The notes under the pieces were generated by a model. That model made no database searches. It saw only the letters and a program-made list of their open reading frames with translations, and was not told where the DNA came from. A stretch of 64,000 bases of DNA from Streptomyces hygroscopicus subsp. hygroscopicus. Lineage in GTDB: Bacteria; Actinomycetota; Actinomycetes; Streptomycetales; Streptomycetaceae. The position numbers and the translations under genes were made by a program. Below, one piece after another: positions 31,843 to 40,939 of this stretch. The DNA is taken from positions 50,789 to 114,788 of the forward strand of contig NZ_BSSM01000023.1 of the NCBI RefSeq assembly GCF_030269125.1, given 5' to 3'. Position 1 is the stretch's first letter; each line of letters opens with the position of its first letter.

Positions 31843-34047
31843 ATGAGTGCGGAGGCCACGAACCCCCCGACCCCGGTCCCGGTGGTGCCCACGGCGGCGA
31901 CGGCCGCCGGGGCGCCCGCGACGGTGCGCCGGAAGTCCCGGCCCAGGATCGACCTGCGCCGGCTCGGCCGGGCCGCGCTGCTCGGGTCCACCGCCCGGGA
32001 CAGACTGCCCGACGCGATCGGCCACGTGGTGGAGGCACACCGCGCCCACCATCCCGACGCCGACCTGGAACCCCTGCGCCGCGCCTACGTCCTGGCCGAG
32101 TCCTCGCACCGCGGCCAGACGCGCAAGAGCGGCGAGCCGTACATCACCCACCCGCTCGCCGTGACCCTCATCCTCGCGGAACTCGGCGCCGAGACCACGA
32201 CACTGACGGCCTCGCTGCTGCACGACACCGTCGAGGACACCGAGGTGACGCTGGACCAGGTGCGCGAGCAGTTCGGCGAGGAGGTCCGCTACCTGGTCGA
32301 CGGCGTCACCAAGCTGGAGAAGGTCGACTACGGGGCCGCCGCCGAGCCCGAGACCTTCCGCAAGATGCTGGTGGCCACCGGCAGCGACGTGCGGGTGATG
32401 TCGATCAAACTCGCCGACCGGCTGCACAACATGCGCACCCTCGGCGTGATGCGCCCCGAGAAACAGGCGCGGATCGCGGGAGTCACGCGGGACGTCCTGA
32501 TCCCGCTGGCCGAACGCCTCGGCGTGCAGGCACTGAAGACCGAACTGGAGGACCTGGTCTTCGCCATCCTCCACCCCGAGGAGTACGAGCACACCAGGGA
32601 ACTCATCGCGGAGAACGCCGCGCGCCCCGAGGACCCGCTCGCCGTGGTCGCCGAGGAGATGCGCGCGGTGCTGCGCGAGGCCGGCCTGTCCGCCGAAGTC
32701 CTCATCCGGCCACGCCACTTCGTCTCCGTGCACCGAGTGGCCCGTAAACGCGGACGGTTGCGGGGCACCGACTTCGGCCGGCTCCTGGTGCTGGTGGGCG
32801 AGGACGCCGACTGCTACGGCGTACTGGGCGAGTTGCACACCTGTATGACGCCGGTGGTCTCGGAGTTCAAGGACTTCATCGCCGTACCGAAGTTCAACCT
32901 GTACCAGTCGCTGCACACCGCCGTCGCCCTCCCCCGGACCCGAACCGGCTCGCCCGGGGGGACCCCCGCGGACGGACAGATCGTCGAAGTCCTCATCCGC
33001 ACCCACCAGATGCACAAGGTCGCCGAGGCCGGCGTCATCGCGCTGGGGAATCCCTACGCCGCCGACGCCTCCGGTGCCGACGACCCCGCCGACGGCGAGC
33101 GCGCCGACCCCACGCGCCCCGGCTGGCTGTCCCGGCTCCTGGAGTGGCAGCAGGCCGCGCCCGACCCCGACACCTTCTGGTCCACCCTGCGCGAGGACCT
33201 CGCCCAGGACCGCGAGATCACCGTCTTCCGCCCCGACGGCGGCACCCTGGGCCTGCCCGAGGGCGCCACCTGCGTGGACGCCGCGTACGGGCAGTACGGC
33301 GAGGACGCGCACGCCTGCCTCGGGGCCCGCGTGAACGGCCGCCTGGCCACGCTGAGCACGGTCCTGAAGGACGGCGACACCGTCGAACTCCTCATGGGCC
33401 AGGACCCCGCCTCCGAGCCCTCCCGCGAGTGGCTGGAGCACGCCCACACCCCCGCCGCCCGCATCGCCATCCAGCGCTGGCTGGCCACGCACCCCGGCGG
33501 GGGCACCCCGGCCGAGGAACCGGCCGGCTATCGCGCCGACGCCGACTTCCCCGAACGGCGCGCCTTCGCGGCCGGCCCCGCGGGACGCACCCAGGGCACC
33601 GACGTCCGCACCGACCGCCCCGGCGCCGCCGTACGCCTCGCCGGATGCTGTACGCCCGTGCCGCCCGACGAGATCACCGGCTTCCCGGTGCGCGGGGGAG
33701 TGGTGACCGTGCACCGCCTGGAGTGCGCGGCGGTGGCGCACATGAAGAGCAGGGGGCGTGCCGAGATCGGGGTGCACTGGGGGGACACCACCGCGTGCCG
33801 GGTCACCCTGGTCGCCGAATCGTTCGGCCGCCGTGGTCTGCTCGCCGATCTCACCGAGGCGATCGCCCTCGCGGGCGGCGACATCGTCTCCGCCACGGTG
33901 GAGCCGCCGAGCGAGCAGCGGGTGCGCCACACCTACACCCTCCAGCTTCCCGACGCCGCGGACCTGCCGGCCCTCATGCGCGCCATGCGGGACGTACCGG
34001 GCGTCTACGACGTGAGCCGCGCCCGACACCAGGCCCCGGCCCCCTGA
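31843..34047 (+). CDS. rshA: RelA/SpoT homologue RshA
   Basis: A 734-aa protein with the long RSH domain order. The HD hydrolase part has HRGQTRKSGEPYITHPLAV and LLHDTVEDTEVTLD; the synthetase part ends FIAVPKFNLYQSLHTAV; TGS follows (ITVFRPDGGTLGLPEGATCV), and a C-terminal ACT domain closes it (VTLVAESFGRRGLLADLTEA). It matches the second Streptomyces RSH enzyme, called rshA, rather than the main relA. The segment before DCYGVLG differs from the usual RIIV-type synthetase motif, so synthetase strength is uncertain. ATG 31843 follows GGAGG. Confidence 0.9.
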   Translation: MSAEATNPPTPVPVVPTAATAAGAPATVRRKSRPRIDLRRLGRAALLGSTARDRLPDAIGHVVEAHRAHHPDADLEPLRRAYVLAESSHRGQTRKSGEPYITHPLAVTLILAELGAETTTLTASLLHDTVEDTEVTLDQVREQFGEEVRYLVDGVTKLEKVDYGAAAEPETFRKMLVATGSDVRVMSIKLADRLHNMRTLGVMRPEKQARIAGVTRDVLIPLAERLGVQALKTELEDLVFAILHPEEYEHTRELIAENAARPEDPLAVVAEEMRAVLREAGLSAEVLIRPRHFVSVHRVARKRGRLRGTDFGRLLVLVGEDADCYGVLGELHTCMTPVVSEFKDFIAVPKFNLYQSLHTAVALPRTRTGSPGGTPADGQIVEVLIRTHQMHKVAEAGVIALGNPYAADASGADDPADGERADPTRPGWLSRLLEWQQAAPDPDTFWSTLREDLAQDREITVFRPDGGTLGLPEGATCVDAAYGQYGEDAHACLGARVNGRLATLSTVLKDGDTVELLMGQDPASEPSREWLEHAHTPAARIAIQRWLATHPGGGTPAEEPAGYRADADFPERRAFAAGPAGRTQGTDVRTDRPGAAVRLAGCCTPVPPDEITGFPVRGGVVTVHRLECAAVAHMKSRGRAEIGVHWGDTTACRVTLVAESFGRRGLLADLTEAIALAGGDIVSATVEPPSEQRVRHTYTLQLPDAADLPALMRAMRDVPGVYDVSRARHQAPAP

Positions 34048-34259
34048 ACCCCTGGCCGGGCCACGCTCCCGCGCGCGGCAGGGACGGGACGCGTCGCCGC
34101 GGGGCCGTGTCGGGGCCGGAGCGGTATGGAGCGTGTGTACGACGCGAGTCGCGCCTCTGAGCGGGCGGCGCCCTGCGAACCCCGTGGCGGGCGACCCGTT
34201 CGGGTGGGTCGGGCGCGCGTCGCCGCCGCGGGGCGCGCGGGCGCTGGTAGCGGTGGTCC

Positions 34260-35810
34260 ATGCTGCTCAACCCCCGCTACCGAGTCACCCCGGGTTCCAC
34301 CCCCCGGCGCCGGGCGGCCCGCCGCCGCGGCAAGGCCGTCCTCCTCGCCTCCGCCGCCTCCCTCTGCTCCCTGTGCCTGCTCGGCGCCGCCGCCCCGCCC
34401 GTGCCGCTCGGCGTCGGTGACCGGCTCTACCCGACGCTCGGCAACCCCGGCTACGACGTCGCGTCGTACGACCTGGACCTGACCTACCCGGGTGCCGACG
34501 ACAAGCCGCTCGAGGCCGTCACCACCATCGACGCCTGGGCCACCGCCGACCTGGACCGCCTCAACCTGGACTTCGCGCACGGAACCGTCCGCTCTGTCGA
34601 GGTCGACGGCGTGCCCGCGGACTTCGCCGGCGCCGGGGAGGACCTGGTCGTCACCCCCGTCCGGCCGCTGCGCCGGGGCGACTGGATCCGGATCACCGTG
34701 CGGCACACCAGCGACCCGAGGCCCGGCGAGGACCACAAGGGCGACGGCGGCTGGGTGCCCACCACCGACGGCCTCGTCATGGCGAACCAGGCCGACGCCG
34801 CCCATCTGGTCTTCCCGTGCAACGACCACCCGTCCGACAAGGCGATGTTCACCTTCCGGGTCACCGCCCCGAACGCCTACACCGTGGTCGCCAACGGCCT
34901 GCCCACCGGCTCCGAGCGGGTCGGCGGCAACACCACCTGGACCTACCGCACCCAGCACCCCATGGCCACCGAGCTGGCCCAGGTGTCCATCGGCCGCTCC
35001 GCCGTGCCGCGCCGCGTGGGCCCCCACGGACTGCCCCTGCGCGACGTGGTGCCCAGCGCCGACCGCAGGACCCTCGAACCCTGGCTCGCCAGGACGCCCG
35101 ACCAGATCGCCTGGATGGAGGGCAAGGTCGGCCGGTACCCGTTCGAGACGTACGGCGTGCTCATGGCGAACGCCACCACGGGTTTCGAGCTGGAGACGCA
35201 GACCCTCTCGCTCTTCGAGAAGCAGCTGTTCACCGATCCCGCCTACCCCACGTGGTACGTCGAGTCGGTCATGGTGCACGAGCTGGCCCACCAGTGGTTC
35301 GGCGACAGCGTCAGCCCCGGCTCCTGGTCCGACGTATGGCTGAACGAGGGACACGCGACCTGGTACGAGGCCCTGTACGCGGAGGAGAGGGGCCACCAGC
35401 CCATGATCGACCGGATGAAGGCCGCCTACGGCGCCTCCGACGGCTGGCGCGCCTCCGGCGGTCCGCCCGCCCGGCCCAAGGAGCCCGAGCCCGGCCAGAA
35501 GATCAGCATCTTCCGGCCCAGCGTCTACGACGGCGCGGCCCTCGCCCTCTACGCCCTGCGGCAGGAGATCGGCCGCCCGGCCTTCGAGCGCCTGGAGCGG
35601 ATCTGGGTCCGCGACCACCGCGACGCCAACGCCTCCACCGGCGACTTCATCAGCCTGGCCTCCCAGGTCGCCGGTCGTGACCTCGGCGGCTTCCTGCACG
35701 CCTGGCTGTACGACGTGAAGACCCCGCCGATGCCGGGGCACCCGGACTGGAAGCCGGCGGACCCGCCCCGGAAGGAGGGGAAGGCGGCCAAGCGGCCGGC
35801 CCGCGGATGA
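34260..35810 (+). CDS. Exported M1-family metallopeptidase (aminopeptidase N-like)
   Basis: A 516-aa protein with an N-terminal signal segment after basic residues (LLASAASLCSLCLLGAAAPP). The M1 zinc motif is HELAHQWFGD (H340, E341, H344) with Glu363 in WLNEGHATWYE. The exopeptidase GAMEN motif region is replaced by MANATTGFELETQ, so aminopeptidase specificity may be altered. It lacks the long C-terminal helical domain of full-size PepN. Likely secreted or surface-bound. Function in peptide use is inferred. Confidence 0.88.
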   Translation: MLLNPRYRVTPGSTPRRRAARRRGKAVLLASAASLCSLCLLGAAAPPVPLGVGDRLYPTLGNPGYDVASYDLDLTYPGADDKPLEAVTTIDAWATADLDRLNLDFAHGTVRSVEVDGVPADFAGAGEDLVVTPVRPLRRGDWIRITVRHTSDPRPGEDHKGDGGWVPTTDGLVMANQADAAHLVFPCNDHPSDKAMFTFRVTAPNAYTVVANGLPTGSERVGGNTTWTYRTQHPMATELAQVSIGRSAVPRRVGPHGLPLRDVVPSADRRTLEPWLARTPDQIAWMEGKVGRYPFETYGVLMANATTGFELETQTLSLFEKQLFTDPAYPTWYVESVMVHELAHQWFGDSVSPGSWSDVWLNEGHATWYEALYAEERGHQPMIDRMKAAYGASDGWRASGGPPARPKEPEPGQKISIFRPSVYDGAALALYALRQEIGRPAFERLERIWVRDHRDANASTGDFISLASQVAGRDLGGFLHAWLYDVKTPPMPGHPDWKPADPPRKEGKAAKRPARG

Positions 35811-36056
35811 GGCGGCGGGCGGCGCCCGGACGCCGGGGCTCCGAGGTCCCGGCGCCGCCCCGGCCCGCGACGACCACCGTTCCGGGCCCCGTGATAACAC
35901 GGTGACGGGACGCGCCCCCTCGTGCGACCATCGTGGGGTCGGCGCCGCGCGGGACACGGGAATCTCCCGGGGTACCCGGGCGTTGACCCTCACGAGCGGC
36001 CTCGCCGGGCCGCCGTACCGACGCCGTCACGGCACACCCATCGACGTAAGGATCCA

Positions 36057-37547
36057 ATGACCTCCTCTTCTTCCCCTTCCCAGGACGCCAAGCGCATGGC
36101 GCACGCCTACCCCGAGGGTCTTCGGGCCGATGCCCTGATGGAAGAGGACGTCGCCTGGAGCCACGAGATCGACGGAGAGCGGGACGGCGACCAGTTCGAC
36201 CGTTCCGAGCGCGCGGCCCTGCGCCGCGTGGCGGGTCTGTCCACCGAGCTGGAGGACGTCACCGAGGTCGAGTACCGACAGCTCCGCCTGGAGCGGGTCG
36301 TGCTCGTCGGCGTATGGACCACCGGCACCGTGCAGGACGCCGACAACTCCCTCGCGGAGCTGGCCGCCCTCGCGGAGACCGCGGGCGCGCTCGTGCTCGA
36401 CGGTGTCATCCAGCGCCGCGACAAGCCCGACGCGGCCACCTACATCGGCTCCGGCAAGGCCCTGGAGCTGCGCGACATCGTCCTGGAGACGGGCGCGGAC
36501 ACCGTGATCTGCGACGGTGAGCTGAGCCCCGGCCAGCTGATCCAGCTGGAGGACGTCGTCAAGGTCAAGGTCATCGACCGCACCGCCCTGATCCTGGACA
36601 TCTTCGCCCAGCACGCCAAGTCCCGGGAGGGCAAGGCGCAGGTCGCGCTCGCGCAGATGCAGTACATGCTGCCGAGGCTGCGCGGCTGGGGTCAGTCGCT
36701 GTCCCGGCAGATGGGTGGTGGCCGCGGCGGCCTCGCCACCCGTGGCCCCGGTGAGACCAAGATCGAGACGGACCGGCGGCGGATCCGCGAGAAGATGGCG
36801 AAGATGCGCCGGGAGATCGCGGAGATGAAGACGGGCCGTGAGATCAAGCGCCAGGAGCGCCGGCGCAACAAGGTGCCCTCGGTCGCCATCGCGGGCTACA
36901 CCAACGCCGGCAAGTCCTCCCTGCTCAACCGGCTCACCGGCGCGGGCGTCCTGGTCGAGAACGCGCTGTTCGCGACCCTGGACCCGACCGTGCGCCGCGC
37001 GGAGACCCCGAGCGGCCGCCTGTACACGCTCGCGGACACCGTCGGCTTCGTCCGGCACCTGCCCCACCACCTGGTCGAGGCGTTCCGCTCCACCATGGAG
37101 GAGGTCGGCGACTCCGACCTGATCCTGCACGTCGTGGACGGCTCGCACCCGGTCCCCGAGGAGCAGCTCGCCGCCGTGCGCGAGGTGATCCGGGACGTCG
37201 GCGCCACCGACGTGCCCGAGATCGTCGTCATCAACAAGGCGGACGCGGCCGACCCGCTGGTCCTCCAGCGGCTGCTGCGCGTCGAGAAGCGCTCCATCGC
37301 GGTCTCGGCCCGCACCGGCCAGGGCATCGCCGAGCTGCTCGCGCTCATCGACGAGGAGCTGCCCCGCCCCTCGGTCGAGGTCGAGGCGCTGGTGCCGTAC
37401 ACCCACGGCAAGCTCGTGGCCCGCGCCCACACCGAGGGCGAGGTGATCTCCGAGGAGCACACCGCGGAGGGCACCCTGCTCAAGGTCCGGGTGCACGAGG
37501 AACTGGCGGCGGACCTCGCGCCGTACACGGCGGTCTCCGCGGCCTGA
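36057..37547 (+). CDS. hflX: Ribosome-associated GTPase HflX
   Basis: A 496-aa GTPase. The N-terminal HflX domain includes LDGVIQRRDKPDAATYIGSG and the basic GQSLSRQMGGGRGGLATRGPGET region. The G domain has GYTNAGKSSLLNRL (G1), DTVGFVRHLPHHLVEAF (G3) and VINKAD (G4). HflX splits stalled or heat-damaged ribosomes. ATG 36057 precedes the Ser-rich start, and an intrinsic terminator follows the stop. Confidence 0.96.
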   Translation: MTSSSSPSQDAKRMAHAYPEGLRADALMEEDVAWSHEIDGERDGDQFDRSERAALRRVAGLSTELEDVTEVEYRQLRLERVVLVGVWTTGTVQDADNSLAELAALAETAGALVLDGVIQRRDKPDAATYIGSGKALELRDIVLETGADTVICDGELSPGQLIQLEDVVKVKVIDRTALILDIFAQHAKSREGKAQVALAQMQYMLPRLRGWGQSLSRQMGGGRGGLATRGPGETKIETDRRRIREKMAKMRREIAEMKTGREIKRQERRRNKVPSVAIAGYTNAGKSSLLNRLTGAGVLVENALFATLDPTVRRAETPSGRLYTLADTVGFVRHLPHHLVEAFRSTMEEVGDSDLILHVVDGSHPVPEEQLAAVREVIRDVGATDVPEIVVINKADAADPLVLQRLLRVEKRSIAVSARTGQGIAELLALIDEELPRPSVEVEALVPYTHGKLVARAHTEGEVISEEHTAEGTLLKVRVHEELAADLAPYTAVSAA

Positions 37548-37562
37548 GCCACGGCAGCACGC

Positions 37563-37603
37563 GCGAAGGCCCGCCACCCCCCTCGGGGGCGGCGGGCCTT
37601 CGC
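37563..37603. terminator. Bidirectional terminator between hflX and the serine protease
   Basis: GCGAAGGCCCGCC and its exact complement GGCGGGCCTTCGC form a 13-bp stem, extended by CCCC/GGGG pairs inward, between two convergent genes. Confidence 0.85.
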
Positions 37604-37629
37604 CGTGACGCCGTGCGCGGCTCAGCCGG

Positions 37630-38856
37630 TCACTGCCCGGCGAACTTGTCGCTCACGGACTTGTACACGCCCTTGGCCACGTCGCCGAGGCGGGGACCCG
37701 CCAGCCAGCCGGACGTCACCGGGCCGATCGAGGTGTTGGACACCAGCTCCGGCTTGCCGTCCGAGCCGGTCTCCACCCAGCCGCCGCCGGACGCGCCACC
37801 GGTCATCGTGCAGCCGATCCGGTACATCGTCGGGTCGTCCTGGTTGAGCGAGAGCCGGCCCGGCCTGTCCTGGCACTGGTAGAGCAGCTGGCCGTCGTAC
37901 GGCGGCGCCGCCGGGTAGCCCGAGGCCGTCATGTGCCGCACCTTCGGCACGGCCGGCGCGTCGAAGTCCACCGGCAGCGCTCCGCCGACGGTCTCCTCCA
38001 GCGACTTGCCGCCGTTGCCCTGCTCCGGCGTCACATGGATGACCGCGAAGTCGTACGGGGCGCCGTCGCCGCCGGTCTCGCCGCCCTTGTCGATCCACTG
38101 CTGGGAGGTCTGCGCCGCGTCCGCCCACCAGACGCCGTACGGCGCGATCTGCTCCCGGGTGGCGTTCTGCAACTGGTCGACCGACTTGGCCGCGTTGTTG
38201 TACGACGGCACGAAGGCGAGGTTGCGGTACCAGCCGCCGCTCTTGCCCGCGTGCACGCAGTGGCCCGCCGTCCACACGAGGTTGGACTTGCCGGGGTGCG
38301 CGGGGTCCTCCACGACCGTGCCCGAGCAGACCATGTGGCCCTCGGGGGAGTCGAAGAACACCTTGCCCGAGGTGGCCGCGTTGGCGTGGTACGGCGCCGC
38401 GACCTGCCGCGCCTGCACCGGCTGCGGCGTCGGGTCGGTCACGCCCTGGTCACCGGAGATGTCGTTGTCGTCGACGCCCTTGTCGGGGTCGCCCGCGTGC
38501 CGCATCCGGTTCGGGTCCCACAGGCCCTTGATGATCGGGTTGATGAAGTCGTTGGCCTCGCGCAGCCAGTCCTTGCGGTTCCAGTCCTTCCAGGCGCCGT
38601 TCTTCCACTTGTCGATGTCGATCCCGTGTTCCTTCAGCTTCTGCCGCAGGTCGTCCGGGATCTTGATCTTGCCGTCGCCGGTGCCGGCCGCGGCGGCGGA
38701 GGCGGACGGGTTGCCGTCGGCTTGGTCGCCGCCGCAGGCGGTGGCGGTCAGCGCCAGCGCGGAGGCGAGGGCGACCGCCGCCAGCGAGGTCGAGGCGCGG
38801 CGGGTGCGGGCGCCCCTTTCTCGCGGGCTGGTGGACGACGGCCGTATGGATCGCAT
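37630..38856 (-). CDS. Lipid-anchored trypsin-like serine protease
   Basis: A 408-aa exported protein. The signal peptide ends with the lipobox LTATAC, so it should be lipid-anchored. The catalytic triad of a chymotrypsin-fold peptidase is visible: His in VWTAGHCVHAG, Asp in APYDFAVIHV, Ser in MTGGASGGGWVE. Three Cys pairs are possible. The N-terminal propeptide-like part of about 130 residues is Lys/Trp/Asp-rich (KWKNGAWKDWNRKDWLREA). ATG 38856 follows GGGGAG. Substrate unknown. Confidence 0.9.
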   Translation of the reverse strand: MRSIRPSSTSPRERGARTRRASTSLAAVALASALALTATACGGDQADGNPSASAAAAGTGDGKIKIPDDLRQKLKEHGIDIDKWKNGAWKDWNRKDWLREANDFINPIIKGLWDPNRMRHAGDPDKGVDDNDISGDQGVTDPTPQPVQARQVAAPYHANAATSGKVFFDSPEGHMVCSGTVVEDPAHPGKSNLVWTAGHCVHAGKSGGWYRNLAFVPSYNNAAKSVDQLQNATREQIAPYGVWWADAAQTSQQWIDKGGETGGDGAPYDFAVIHVTPEQGNGGKSLEETVGGALPVDFDAPAVPKVRHMTASGYPAAPPYDGQLLYQCQDRPGRLSLNQDDPTMYRIGCTMTGGASGGGWVETGSDGKPELVSNTSIGPVTSGWLAGPRLGDVAKGVYKSVSDKFAGQ

Positions 38857-39162
38857 GTTCTTGACTCCCCGTGTGGTGACGGAACTTCGGCGCGCGGCCA
38901 TGGCATCGGCGGCCCTCCCACGGAGAGTTCGGGCCGGTCCCATGACCTTTCGGAACGGCATCACACCCTATGCGGTCGGCATGCGGGACTTCCGCCGGAA
39001 CGGCAACGGTTTCGCTACGAGCGGTGTCCCGGCCGCCACATCGATCCGGGGTCAGGCCGTGACCCCGTGGTGCGGTGCGCGGTTGTAGGAGGCGGGGGGT
39101 CCGCTGCCTGCCCCGGTCCCCGTGGAGCAACTCGCCTGTCTACAGCGGGAGGACAGCCAGCC

Positions 39163-40779
39163 GTGGCCGTGACCGAGTCGTTGGCGGAAGAAGCGCACGG
39201 ACCGGCGGGTGCCGTGCACGAGGGGATCCTGCGCCGCCAGTCGGCGCGCGAGTCCTCGGCGCGCACCTACGCACGGGCCCTGCCCATCGTGCCCGTGCGG
39301 GCGCGCGGGCTGACCATCGAGGGCGCGGACGGCCGCCGCTACCTGGACTGCCTCTCCGGCGCGGGCACCCTCGCGCTCGGCCACAACCACCCGGTGGTGC
39401 TGGAGGCCGTCCGCCAAGTCCTCGACTCCGGCGCGCCGTTGTCGGTCCTGGACCTCGCGACGCCGGTCAAGGACGCGTTCATCACCGAGTTGTTCCAGAC
39501 CCTCCCGCCGGACCTCGCCGGGCGGGCGCGGGTGCAGTTCTGCGGGCCGGCCGGGACGGACGCGGTCGAGGCCGCGCTCAAGCTGGTCCGGGCCGCGACG
39601 GGGCGCACCGGCGTCCTCGCCTTCACCGGGGCGTACCACGGCATGACCGCGGGCGCGCTGGCCGTCTCCGGCGGCGCTCCCGAGGTGCAGGTGGCCCGGC
39701 TGCCCTATCCGCAGGACTACCGCTGCCCCTTCGGCGTCGGCGGCCCCCACGGGGCCGAACTCGCCGCGCGCTGGACCGAATCCCTCCTCGACGACCCCAA
39801 GTCGGGCGTCCCGCTGCCCGCCGGGATGATCCTCGAACCGGTCCAGGGCGAGGGCGGGGTGCTCCCGGCCCCGGACGACTGGCTGCGCCGTATGCGCCGC
39901 GTCACCGCGGACCGCTCCATCCCCCTGATCGCCGACGAGATCCAGACCGGCGTCGGCCGCACCGGCGCCTTCTGGGCCGTCGACCACAGCGGCATCACCC
40001 CCGACGTCATGGTCCTGTCCAAAGCCGTCGGCGGCAGCCTCCCGCTGGCCGTCATCGTCTACCGCGACGACCTCGACCTGTGGCGACCGGGCGCGCACGC
40101 GGGCACGTTCCGCGGCAACCAGCTGGCGATGGCGGCGGGCACCGCGACGCTGGCGTTCGTCCGGGAGAACGGGCTGGCGGAACGGGCGGGCCGGCTCGGT
40201 GCGCGGATGACGGAGCGACTGCGCGCGGACCTCGGCGGCTTGGCGTGCGTCGGGGAGGTGCGGGGGCGGGGGCTGATGATCGGGGTGGAGATGGTGCGGC
40301 CGGAGCCGGACGGGCCGGATGGCGAAGGGCCGGCCGCCCGGGTCCCGGAGGCGGCGGCCGGCGGGTGGTCCGCGGGCCGCGGCGCGGGGGTGAGGCGGCC
40401 CGGCGAGGGGTCCGCCGGGCAGGGCCCGGACGCGGCGTCGCCGCTCGACGCGTGGTCCGCCGGCCCCGTCCCCGGTGCGGCTCGTACCGCCGGGGGTCCC
40501 GACCCGCACGGGACGCCGCCCGGCCCCGCCCCCGCTCCCCGCCCCGCCGCCCCCGAACTCGCCCGAGCCGTCCAGCGCGAGTGCCTGCGGCGGGGGCTCA
40601 TCGTGGAACTCGGCGGCCGGCACTCCTGCGTGGTGCGGCTGCTGCCGCCGCTGACGATCAGCGACGAGCAGGCGGCGGCCGTGGTGGACCGGCTGACCGA
40701 CGCGGTGGGGGCGGTGGCCCGGGAGGACGGGACACGGGGACCGCACGCGGCACGGGGACACGATCCCGCCCCGCTGTGA
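39163..40779 (+). CDS. Diaminobutyrate-2-oxoglutarate aminotransferase-like, siderophore type
   Basis: A 538-aa class III PLP aminotransferase. Cofactor Lys287 lies in VMVLSKAVGGSLPLAV, and ADEIQTGVGRTGAFWA and ILEPVQGEGGV are typical. It matches DABA aminotransferases of siderophore loci (RhbA type, about 450 aa), which make L-2,4-diaminobutyrate from aspartate semialdehyde. Residues about 382-462 are an extra Gly/Pro/Ala-rich stretch just before the C-terminal subdomain. GTG 39163 follows GGGAGGA. The IucA/IucC and acetyltransferase genes follow on the same strand. Confidence 0.88.
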   Translation: MAVTESLAEEAHGPAGAVHEGILRRQSARESSARTYARALPIVPVRARGLTIEGADGRRYLDCLSGAGTLALGHNHPVVLEAVRQVLDSGAPLSVLDLATPVKDAFITELFQTLPPDLAGRARVQFCGPAGTDAVEAALKLVRAATGRTGVLAFTGAYHGMTAGALAVSGGAPEVQVARLPYPQDYRCPFGVGGPHGAELAARWTESLLDDPKSGVPLPAGMILEPVQGEGGVLPAPDDWLRRMRRVTADRSIPLIADEIQTGVGRTGAFWAVDHSGITPDVMVLSKAVGGSLPLAVIVYRDDLDLWRPGAHAGTFRGNQLAMAAGTATLAFVRENGLAERAGRLGARMTERLRADLGGLACVGEVRGRGLMIGVEMVRPEPDGPDGEGPAARVPEAAAGGWSAGRGAGVRRPGEGSAGQGPDAASPLDAWSAGPVPGAARTAGGPDPHGTPPGPAPAPRPAAPELARAVQRECLRRGLIVELGGRHSCVVRLLPPLTISDEQAAAVVDRLTDAVGAVAREDGTRGPHAARGHDPAPL

Positions 40780-40939
40780 CCGGCACGGCAGCCGTACCCG
40801 ACCGGCCCCACCGCCGAGGCCGCCGGGACGGTCGAGCGGGCCGGCCTGAAGACCCCTCCCGCGCGCAGCAACCGCCGTTCCCCCGACACCGCCGGCCTCC
40901 GGCCCCGCCGAACCGCCCCGCACCCCCCGAGGAGCCGTC

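Noticed and set aside
38857..39162. Iron box (DmdR/IdeR site) for the siderophore-type cluster
   Set aside because: No TTAGGTTAGGC-like sequence is present; only a 7-bp hairpin (39048-39066) was seen.
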